Assembly (NCBI GenBank): GCA_945910005.1
Contig: OX246739.1
Location: forward strand, 255,501 to 319,500
Direction: 5' to 3'
Length of the DNA stretch: 64,000 nucleotides
DNA from: Isoperla grammatica
Taxonomy: Eukaryota; Arthropoda; Insecta; Plecoptera; Perlodidae
A program made the position numbers and the translations under genes. The notes below the pieces were generated by a model that saw only the letters and a list, made by a program, of their open reading frames with translations, was not told the DNA's origin and did no database searches. Position 1 is the first letter of the stretch, and every line of letters starts with the position of its first letter. This document shows positions 37,401 through 49,400 of this stretch, piece by piece.

Positions 37401-40400
37401 CCAAGCTAGCCTCGGCAGCCATTAGCATAGGCATGGCCTCCTCTGAAAGCAAGCAACCAATTAGATACCGTTCATAATAATCCAAGCTAGCCTCGGCAGC
37501 CATTAGCATAGGCATGGCCTCCTCTGAAAGCAAGCAACCAATCAGATACCGTTCATAATAATCCAAGCTAGCCTCGGCAGCCATTAGCATAGGCATGGCC
37601 TCCTCTGAAAGCAAGCAACCAATTAGATACCGTTCATAATAATCCAAGCTAGCCTCGGCAGCCATTAGCATAGGCATGGCCTGCTCTGAAAGCCAGCAAC
37701 CAATCAAATACCGTTCATAATAATCCAAGCTAGCCTCGGCAGCCATTAGCATAGGCATGGCCTGCTCTGAAAGCAAGCAACCAATCAGATACCGTTCATA
37801 ATAATCCAAGCTAGCCTCGGCAGCCATTAGCATAGGCATGGCCTGCTCTGAAAGCAAGCAACCATTTAGATACCGTTCATAATAATCCAAGCTAGCCTCG
37901 GCAGCCATTAGCATAGGCATGGCCTGCTCTGAAAGAACGCCAGCAACCAATCAGATACCGTTCATGATAATCCAAGCTAGCCTCGGCAGCCATTAGCATA
38001 GGCATGGCCTGCTCTGAAAGCAAGCAACCATTTAGATACCGTTCATAATAATCCAAGCTAGCCTCGGCAGCCATTAGCATAGGCATGGCCTGCTCTGAAA
38101 GCAAGCAACTAGGGGTGGGCTAACCCAGGATTTTTAGGGTCGAACTCGAACTCGAATTTCATTAGAAAAATATTCGAACTTCAAACTCGAACTTCGAAGG
38201 AAAAAAAAAGGAAAAATTGCCAATGACTAAGGATGTAAATCAAATTCTAAATTTGATTTGGCAACTAGGATACAAAGACATATATGCACCAGGTTAAGAT
38301 TTGAATTTAATTCTTCAAGATTTATAGTCGGTGCACAATAGCCCGGTAAGGAGCTTCCCGTTAGCGTTAACGTTACCGGGCAATGTTAAATTATAGCAAA
38401 CTTTCCCGTTACCGTTACCGGAGCTCCTTCCCGGGCTATTGTGCACCGAAAATTGCAGGAATGGAAGTTTAAAGGTGGCGCTAAGGGCGTTTTTAATTGA
38501 ACATTCTTTTTATTCTGTAAAAGAGTTTGTATCAATGTAATGATTGTAATAATCTTAATTATTATTATTGATATTATGTTATGACTTGTCCGATATCAAT
38601 GTATGATCAACTAAAGGACCAATAAACACATTATTATAATTATTATTATTATTACTTAGAATCATTTACAGGGCCTGTATTAGTTTTAAATAATGCTCAT
38701 TAATAATATTATTGTCGCTATACAGACCTAATCTAGCGGAATTTCTATGCTCGAAAATTGTTGTTAATTAAGCATTGTAGTGTTGGCGGCATTGGTTTGT
38801 ACTCTTCATACGTGAGCACCATCTTGCGGAAATTTAAGGAACTCCTTGGATAAACAACGCACTGCGGTCGGTAATACTACTTGCTACTTTCCCGATATTT
38901 ATACTTACTACTTTACCGATCATGCGTCACACGACCGACGCGGACGCGAACGTGAGCGCTATCTTGCGGAAAAGGAGTAAACTCTTTGCATTAAGATCGC
39001 GTATACGAGCTGTGATTGGTGCGTTCATTCAATAGATCGATTTATTCCCAGTTTCGACTTTTTCGTGCATGCGATCTAGCGGAAAATGCGGGAACTCGTT
39101 GGACGAAGATCGCGCGGCGCGCGTTTTGAATAACGAACTCAGCAAAATGTCGAACTCGAACTTGAATTTTCGAAGTTCGGTTCGAGTTCGAAAATTCGAA
39201 CGTTCGCCCACCCCTACAAGCAACCAATCAGATACCGTTCATAAGATCTAGTCTCATAGACTTCAGACCCTTATCTACTGTCCCTTTCATTCAAGCTCTT
39301 TCAGCAAAATATCAGATTTTTGGCTTTCTTTCACAGAATCGTTAAGAGGTAGACAAGAGGCAACTCAGTAGGCCTACTCACCCAAGTCTCGTTGGGCGTC
39401 CTCTGCGATGGCTTCGGTCCCCAGTTTCTGTCTCGCCGCCTCCGACTCTTCCTTCTCAACAACTTCTCGCGTCTCCTCCGCTATCGACTGAAAACGAACA
39501 CTGCGATTGCTGTAGAATTGACCAAACTATGTTTTTTAACAAGGTTGACTGGATAAACCTTGATATTGCCTTGTTTCCGAAGAAAACCTGCCAAGGGACA
39601 ACGTGTGTATTTACAAGGTCATTTTTACAGGATTCAATCTACGAACCTAAAAAAACAACTCAAGTCAGGATTGTCGATGGCCGGTATTTAAGCATCAGTC
39701 GCGCATAAGCCTATGTGTCACGCGAGCCAACTCTATCGGCAAAACCTGTTGTGAATGCTAGGGATTCTACAGTTAATCCAGACCCATCCCTGTGACATGC
39801 ACTACGGGATTAGTCTTTTGAAAAGCTGGGGGATTAGCGCCCACATAACATCAAGCAATGTTTAATGTTCTTGCTCGCTTGCCAAATAAATGTATTTCAG
39901 AGAGTTCACATCAATATCAAATAGTGCATGGAGGAATATTCCGAGGAAAATTTCCAGAAGGCAATCCTGATACATCTCAAACCTTGCCAGCTTGAAAAAA
40001 AACAACATAATTCATACATGAATCTTCATATCATGAATGGTATTACTTTCGAGTAGCCAGCGCGTACTGGCCAGCGTCTACAACTTCACAAACTAATGCA
40101 CCCAAAGCATGTAGGCCTACGCTACCCGACAAGTAAAGCTCACAATTTACACTTCAAAAGTATATCTGGCAAAGAAGGAGCGCTTATTTTCCTGGAACTC
40201 GTTTGTATATTATTGTAGTCCATTATATTAATTAATCATTTCTGTTGTTGAATGCGTATATTTACGATCTATGCAAAAGTTGCCGTTATACTACGCTAAA
40301 AAAAACACATTTTTACGAAATTAAATTGTATTGTTCATTTTTATATCCAAGAATACAATAATGTTTCTCCGGGGACAAGCTAGAGATCTAGGGTAAAACA

Positions 40401-43400
40401 AAAAACAGTCAGAGCCTATATGGAGTCGATATTTTCTATGACTGCCCAGAAAATCCCTGTGAGGCTACTGTGTAAAACTACCCACGTGAACATTAATAAT
40501 ATAAGCAGGCATAATATTAATGTGTATACGAATATGTTGAAGGGAGGAATGCGGGTGTGGCGGGTGGACCGAGAGTATAATTTTCCACTTTGTTAATCCA
40601 CTTTGTTGCTATAATACGGCACCGCCCCCCCCACCCTTAAAGCTAAAACTCAAATTGGAATTACAAATAGACCTGTCGGCGTCGTAGAGCATGTAGACAA
40701 ATGACATCAGGCTGTATAAGGTCGTTATACTTGCTACCTAGCGCGTATCAGTGCCGGCCTCATGGTGGCCAGGGGGGGGAGGGGGCTAACAGGTGTGTAA
40801 TGTGGCTCACCCGGTCCAAGGCGATATCTTCAAGCATGACTGCCGCCTCCTCCGTGGCGCGTATCAACGCCGGCCTCATGGCTGCCAGCTCCACCTGTAG
40901 AACCTTCACCTCCTCGCCAGTGCTCAGCAGTTTGTCCAGCCCTGTGGATACAAGAGCGTAGCTTCACAATGGCTCCTTGTTCTTACCCGGACATTTTTCC
41001 AATAATAATTAGAGTTCTGCCTTTCTAGGGATGTTCTCGGTGAAGTCTAGCAGCCAGTGCTTAGTGACCGGAACGCTCGCAGCGATATAGTGCAGTCATT
41101 TGTTGTACAGCCTGTCCGCTTGTATAGTGGAAACGAAACGTTTAGAGCTAATGACCAATACCGCGAAACAGGGTTTAGAAGACCAACAGGTAGCGCGCTG
41201 TTGTCATTTCCTTGCAATTCTTTTTCTTTCAAAGGATGACATCTTTTCGACTTCCGTTATTGTAAAATTGGCAACCGTGTTTTTCTAGTAAATCTTGGTT
41301 TACAAGCCGATTATTATCATAATTCAATACACACACATGACCATTAGCTCTAAACGTTTCGTTATACTACTACGAGCCTGTCCTGTCCTGTAAGTCTGTT
41401 CGACTTTACGGCTCCCGTAGGCCTATTATATTTTTTTCATCTTTGAACTTCCGGGCGCCATTGTAACCATTTATCAATACACAGCCTTCTCGAATATAAT
41501 TTCTAATTTTAATCATTTTGCTGGGATACATTGAGGCACAGCTTTCTTGAGCGTCGGTCAACACACAAGGTCAACTTGATGCTCGTCGAACTCCCAACTT
41601 GGGAGTTCGACGAGCCTCCGCTAGACGGAGATCAAGTAGACCTTGTCTATCGCGGATTGACCCGTCGAGAAGGCTGTGTATTGAGGAAGTAGAATGGTCC
41701 GGCCAAAGATAATATGGGTCCGGCGGACGTCGGCGTAAAATTGCTTATACCGGCCATTGTCACGATTTAAGGGCTACCGGAGGAAGACTGAGTTTAGAGC
41801 CTCACCGCTAGGATCGCCACCAAAGTGTGTCGCCAATAAAAACGGAGAGTTTTCCTTCATAACCATGCGTGACAATTAACGTATTTTATTCCACTAACGC
41901 ACAAATCAGTAGTTCCTCTAATACTTGGTCTACACGCACGTTGATTATCCTCGAAGAAGATAATCAACGTTGGACATGATTCCCGTGAACGTCCACACGG
42001 ATCAATTTAACGACAATTGTGGCACCTAGTGGAAGAATTAAAAAAAGCTTTAACTTTGTTTGTGTGTTGTTTGTTGTGACGTTTTAGTGACATCTCTAAT
42101 TCTTCAGAACTAAAATTCTTTCTTGGGACACTTTTTTCTTTTTTTAATATTAAAATCAATAAATTCACGAAAATAATGAAGATGAAACGTGCGACAACAC
42201 GTTTTATAGCTATCTTTTATAGGTTATGAGGTTGGGTTACCTTTACAGCACAAAATATATGCACTGCCACCTTTGGGTCTGCCACCTTTCGTCAAAGAAA
42301 TGCACATGTTTAGTTGGCAGCGCTTCAATTATTTGGGGGTCTTGAGGCAAATCATCTGCCTCGACAATGATTGGCGAAAATGCACGTCTACACGCGAAGA
42401 TAATTGGAGACTCGAATGATTATAGCAAATAATCCACGCGTGTAGACGTAGTGTAAGGTCCAGTCTAACAATGTTCCAATAACTACTTATTCGTCGAATA
42501 GCTTGTTTTCTCCATGGCAACAACCAATCAAAACCCTTGAAATCCTCCAAATAGCTTAATTGCTACAAACAACTTTCTTATAAGGAAATTGTAAGTAAGT
42601 AAGTAAGTTTTATTAGCCTGTAGATTGGTACATGATACAAATATAGGCATCGTCAAATTTTTCATATCATATAAAGGCTAAGCTAGGTAGGTAAGTGAAT
42701 AAGTTGTTACATAAAAATTATATATAATAGAAAAAGTTCCTTACAGCTAGATCTGGAAGTGACAAATAATAGTAATAATAATGATAATAATAATAATAAT
42801 AATGATAATTTACAGATGTATACATATTGTGTACAGAGTGGGCCTTGGAAATTATATAATATTCTAGATATTAAGAATAAATAGGCCCGTATTTGCCTAA
42901 AGCTGGGGTTTGGCTGGGGGAGGGGATAGGTATTCATGCAGAGAATAGTGACTGTTGTCAAGGAGGAAAGATTTGAGGTTGTGCTTGAACAAGTTGTCCG
43001 ATGACGAGGTCAGTACTTTTTCAGGGAGTTTGTTGTAGAGGATGGATGATAGGTAGTGGGGACCCTTGGAGAAAAGTGATAGGTTATGGGCGGGGAGATG
43101 GATGTGCCTTGATGATCTGGTTAGGTGGGTGTGGACTTGGGAGTTTTGTGTGAAGAGGGAGGGATTCAGACGAACAAAAGTTGTGGCAGACTGTATTAGA
43201 AGACCGGTGAGAGTTAGGGCTCCTACTTGTTTGAAGAGGTCGCGGCAGGAGTGCCGTCTGGGGACCCTCATAAGTATGCGTATGGCTTTCTTTTGCAGGA
43301 TGAAAATTCTTTTGGCATGAGGGGAAGCACCCCAGAAGAGGATGCCATACGCGAGGTGGGAATGGACGTGGGCGAAGTATACAATTTTAAGGATATCTGG

Positions 43401-46400
43401 TTGGACAATATACGACAGTTTCCTGAGCATGTAGCAACCACTGAGTACTTTCGAGGCGATTTTGTCTATCTGGGGTGTCCAATCTAGAGTTTCAGTGAGG
43501 GATATGCCCAGAAGCTCGATAGAGTTTGATCGATTGATATGGCGGCTCTGTAGAACAATGCGTGGGCTTGTGATAGGAATGTTGTGGGGAGTGTGAAACG
43601 ACAAGAAGGTTGTTTTCGAGAGCGAGATCGTGAATTGGTTATTGATACAGTACTGAGACATGACTTGGGCTTGGTTATTTAGTAAAGAGGGGAGGGCTGG
43701 TGCTAGCGTTTTGGAAGCTGTAAGCAGTTGAGAGAAGTCATCCGCATAGAGAGTAACGTCTCCTTGCAAGTGGTCGGGTAGATCGTTGACATTGATTAGG
43801 AAGGCAAGTGGACCTAAGATTGAACCTTGCGGGACGCCTTTGGTTATTGCGTTGGACTTGGACAAGATTGGTTTAGAGGAATTGCTTGATGTACTCTGGA
43901 TTTCTACTCTTTGGGAGCGACCGGACAGGTAGGAGGACATCCATTGCAATGCAATTCCTCTAATGCCATAGTTTTCCATTTTTGACAGCAAGATATTATG
44001 GTCGATCGAGTCGAAGGCCTTACTGAGATCGTAAAAAATGCCTACGGCAGTGTCGCCGGAGTCAAGGGCAGTATAAAGACGCGAGAGAAAATTGAATATG
44101 GCTGTGTTGGTAGATTTATGCTTAAGGAACCCATGCTGATATGGTGAGAGGATTTTGTGATAGTTGAGGTAGGAGATAAGGCGGTCATGCATAATATATT
44201 CATAGATCTTGGAGAAAGAGGATAGGAGCGAGATTGGTCTGTAGTTGTTAGGGTCAGTTTTTTTGCCTTTCTGCTTGTAGATAGGGATGACTCGGGCGAT
44301 TTTAAGTTTTGAGGGGAAGAGACCAGTAGAAAGAGATTCGTTAATTATGAAGGACAAGGGGTGAGAGATCAGATTAGAGCATTTAGCTACGAGAGACCCT
44401 GGTATCTCATCCAGGCCGGCTGAGTGCTTAGGGCCAAGTTTCGATAATAATTTTGACACTTCTGTGGGGTTGGTGGGGTATAGAAATATAGTTGGGGGAG
44501 GGCTTGTCCCGTTCCCTGGACTAGTGGTGCTGGGAGATTGTAAGACTGGCCCTAAGCGTTACCTGTCTTGAGTCGCTTTACACCCTGTTCTAGTTCTCCC
44601 TTCTTCTTGTCCATCAGCCTGGAGTAGCTCGAGAGAAGCTCTAGGTAGGAGGTAGGAGTCACGTAGTTGTGCCTGGACAGTTCCTAGATGCACACACGGA
44701 TGTACTTTACTACCACAATACATGCACTCCTGTCTTCTTCTTGTCCATCAGCCGGGAGTAGCTCAGCTCTAGGTAGGAGTCACGTAGTTGTGCCTGGACA
44801 GTTCCTAGATGCACACACGGATGTACTTTACTACCACAATACATGCACACCTGTCTTCTTCTTGTCCATCAGCCGGGAGTAGCTCAGCTCTAGGTAGGAG
44901 TCACGTAGTTGTGCCTGGACAGTTCCTAGATGCACACACGGATGTACTTTACTACCACAATACATGCACTCCTGTCTTCTTCTTGTCCATCAGCCGGGAG
45001 TAGCTCAGCTCTAGGTACGAGTCACGTAGTTGTGCCTGGACAGTTCCTAGATGCACACACGGATGTACTTTACTACCACAATACATGCACTCCTGTCTTC
45101 TTCTTGTCCATCAGCCGGGAGTAGCTCAGCTCTAGGTAGGAGTCACGTAGTTGTGCCTGGACAGTTCCTAGATGCACACACGGATGTACTTTACTACCAC
45201 AATACATGCACTCCTGTCTTCTTCTTGTCCATCAGCCGGGAGTAGCTCAGCTCTAGGTAGGAGTCACGTAGTTGTGCCTGGACAGTTCCTAGATGCACAC
45301 ACGGATGTACTTTACTACCACAATACATGCACTCCTGTCTTCTTCTTGTCCATCAGCCGGGAGTAGCTCAGCTCTAGGTAGGAGTCACGTAGTTGTGCCT
45401 GGACAGTTCCTAGATGCACACACGGATGTACTTTACTACCACAATACATGCACTCCTGTCTTCTTCTTGTCCATCAGCCGGGAGTAGCTCAGCTCTAGGT
45501 AGGAGTCACGTAGTTGTGCCTGGACAGTTCCTAGATGCACACACGGATGTACTTTACTACCACAATACATGCACTCCTGTCTTCTTCTTGTCCATCAGCC
45601 GGGAGTAGCTCAGCTCTAGGTAGGAGTCACGTAGTTGTGCCTGGACAGTTCCTAGATGCACACACGGATGTACTTTACTACCACAATACATGCACACCTG
45701 TCTTCTTCTTGTCCATCAGCCGGGAGTAGCTCAGCTCTAGGTAGGAGTCACGTAGTTGTGCCTGGACAGTTCCTAGATGCACACACGGATGTACTTTACT
45801 ACCACAATACATGCACTCCTGTCTTCTTCTTGTCCATCAGCCGGGAGTAGCTCAGCTCTAGGTAGGAGTCACGTAGTTGTGCCTGGACAGTTCCTAGATG
45901 CACACACGGATGTACTTTACTACCACAATACATGCACTCCTGTCTTCTTCTTGTCCATCAGCCGGGAGTAGCTCAGCTCTAGGTAGGAGGTAGGAGTCAC
46001 GTAGTAGTGCCTGGACAGTTCCTAGATGCATACACGGATGTACTTTACTACCACAATACATGCACACCTGTCTTCTTCTTGTCCATCAGCCGGGAGTAGC
46101 TCAGCTCTAGGTAGGAGTCACGTAGTTGTGCCTGGACAGTTCCTAGATGCACACACGGATGTACTTTACTACCACAATACATGCACACCTGTCTTCTTCT
46201 TGTCCATCAGCCGGGAGTAGCTCAGCTCTAGGTAGGAGTCACGTAGTTGTGCCTGGACAGTTCCTAGATGCACACACGGATGTACTTTACTACCACAATA
46301 CATGCACTCCTGTCTTCTTCTTGTCCATCAGCCGGGAGTAGCTCAGCTCTAGGTAGGAGTCACGTAGTTGTGCCTGGACAGTTCCTAGATGCACACACGG

Positions 46401-49400
46401 ATGTACTTTACTACCACAATACATGCACACCTGTCTTCTTCTTGTCCATCAGCCGGGAGTAGCTCAGCTCTAGGTAGGAGTCACGTAGTTGTGCCTGGAC
46501 AGTTCCTAGATGCACACACGGATGTACTTTACTACCACAATACATGCACACCTGTCTTCTTCTTGTCCATCAGCCGGGAGTAGCTCAGCTCTAGGTAGGA
46601 GTCACGTAGTTGTGCCTGGACAGTTCCTAGATGCATACACGGATGTACTTTACTACCACAATACATGCACACCTGTCTTCTTCTTGTCCATCAGCCGGGA
46701 GTAGCTCAGCTCTAGGTAGGAGTCACGTAGTTGTGCCTGGACAGTTCCTAGATGCACACACGGATGTACTTTACTACCACAATACATGCACACCTGTCTT
46801 CTTCTTGTCCATCAGCCGGGAGTAGCTCAGCTCTAGGTAGGAGTCACGTAGTTGTGCCTGGACAGTTCCTAGATGCACACACGGATGTACTTTACTACCA
46901 CAATACATGCACACCTGTCTTCTTCTTGTCCATCAGCCGGGAGTAGCTCAGCTCTAGGTAGGAGTCACGTAGTTGTGCCTGGACAGTTCCTAGATGCACA
47001 CACGGATGTACTTTACTACCACAATACATGCACTCCTGTCTTCTTCTTGTCCATCAGCCGGGAGTAGCTCAGCTCTAGGTACGAGTCACGTAGTTGTGCC
47101 TGGACAGTTCCTAGATGCACACACGGATGTACTTTACTACCACAATACATGCACTCCTGTCTTCTTCTTGTCCATCAGCCGGGAGTAGCTCAGCTCTAGG
47201 TACGAGTCACGTAGTTGTGCCTGGACACCAGACAGAGTATCTGCTGTCTAATTTCGTACGACTTTGTGGATCTTAACCAGAACACCAAGTCTGGCTGTTC
47301 AAACGGTACCCACTCAAAAGATACCAACTCAAGTGATAACATTGATGGGTAAGCTGCTAATTGTCCCCTTTGTTTGTTGACTGGATGTCGGTATTTCCAG
47401 ACATGTTTACTCGCCTATTTGGCTTCAAACGACTCGAGTTTGAAACATTACCGGGAATTGCCAAAGGCTACAACATACTCAGTGCGGTTTAACCGAACTA
47501 GTAATATAATCGTGTCACATAAACTACAGACCCAATCGCAAGCACGTTCATGTGGGGATCATGCTTAGGTATATATTTTCATTTGTTCCAGCCTCCTGAT
47601 TGGCGAAATGTTTCAGGCTCGCGTTCTGGTTGGTAAATGGGGTTAAACACTTCACGTGGTGTCCTTTCCTTCACTAAAAATATCGTTTTGCATTACTTCT
47701 GGTATTTATAGTCTCAAAAACGGCCACTCTTCTCTGCCGAGTGATTGAGCGTCCCCCCAACCCCGAAGGTCACTTAGTAGTCCTACCTGTAGATAGAGCG
47801 CACTGGCGTCCACCACACTTTGATGCATGAACTGACACGTAACCACGATTCCCTGGAGACACTCGTGGGTCACTTTCAGGGTAGGAATGTCGTCCAAAAA
47901 TTGCAACGCCACTGACTGTGGACATACAAAAAATAGACGTCATTACACGCAGTCATGTTGGCCACCTTTTGAAAGACGGTATTGTAGTGTTAAATCGGTA
48001 GTACGGTAGTAGGCTTATAGACGATTAGTGGGTCTTAAAGTGTAAAGGCGACTTAGGCGAGGGTAGCTGCCCTAGCCTAGGTGTGTGGAAATGGATGCGC
48101 CTGGTGGTGAAGATGTGTAATAGAGTTTTGCTAACGTGGCCGATATGAGTAGTAAGGATTTTCAACATCCTCTTGGTAGCTGATAGGGGGTCGGACGTGC
48201 TGGAGGCGTCCTGGGTGGGCAGTGTCAGGAGCCAGGCAAGCGTGAGGTGTCGTGTCTGGTGGGCAGTGTCAGGAGCCAGGCAAGCGTGAGGTGTCTGGTG
48301 GGCAGTGTCAGGAGCCAGGCAAGCGTGAGGTGTCTGGTGGGCAGTGTCAGGAGCCAGGCAAGCGTGAGGTGTCTGGTGGGCAGTGTCAGGAGTCAGGCAA
48401 GCGTGAGGTGTCGTGTCTGGTGGGCAGTGTCAGGAGCCAGGCAAGCGTGAGGTGTCTGGTGGGCAGTGTCAGGAGCCAGGCAAGCGTGAGGTGTCTGGTG
48501 GGCAGTGTCAGGAGCCAGGCAAGCGTGAGGTGTCTGGTGGGCAGTGTCAGGAGCCAGGCAAGCGTGAGGTGTCGTGGCGGGTGGGCAGTGTCAGGAGCCA
48601 GGCAAGCGTGAGGTGTCTGGTGGGCAGTGTCAGGAGCCAGGCAAGCGTGAGGTGTCGTGTCTGGTGGGCAGTGTCAGGAGCCAGGCAAGCGTGAGGTGTC
48701 TGGTGGGCAGTGTCAGGAGCCAGGCAAGCGTGAGGTGTCTGGTAGGCAGTGTCAGGAGCCAGGCAAGCGTGAGGTGTCGTGTCTGGTGGGCAGTGTCAGG
48801 AGCCAGGCAAGCGTGAGGTGTCTGGTGGGCAGTGTCAGGAGCCAGGCAAGCGTGAGGTGTCTGGTGGGCAGTGTCAGGAGCCAGGCAAGCGTGAGGTGTC
48901 GTGGCGGGTGGGCAGTGTCAGGAGCCAGGCAAGCGTGAGGTGTCTGGTGGGCAGTGTCAGGAGCCAGGCAAGCGTGAGGTGTCTGGTGGGCAGTGTCAGG
49001 AGCCAGGCAAGCGTGAGGTGTCGTGGCGAGTGGGCAGTGTCAGGAGCCAGGCAAGCGTGAGGTGTCTGGTGGGCAGTGTCAGGAGCCAGGCAAGCGTGAG
49101 GTGTCGTGTCTGGTGGGCAGTGTCAGGAGCCAGGCAAGCGTAAGGTGTCTGGTGGGCAGTGTCAGGAGCCAGGCAAGCGTGAGGTGTCTGGTGGGCAGTG
49201 TCAGGAGCCAGGCAAGCGTGAGGTGTCGTGTCTGGTGGGCAGTGTCAGGAGCCAGGCAAGCGTGAGGTGTCGTGTCTGATGGGCAGTGTCAGGAGCCAGG
49301 CAAGCGTGAGGGGTCGTGTCTGTTGGGCAGTGTCAGGAGCCAGGCAAGCGTGAGGTGTCGTGTCTGGTGGGCAGTGTCAGGAGCCAGGCAAGCGTGAGGT

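Noticed and set aside
43066..43487. Plus-strand frames of 84-86 codons
   Set aside because: Antisense shadows of the LINE reverse-transcriptase ORF.
44688..47188. Repeated 64-codon plus-strand frames every 121 bp
   Set aside because: Antisense to the exon 5 acceptor copies; a by-product of the array.
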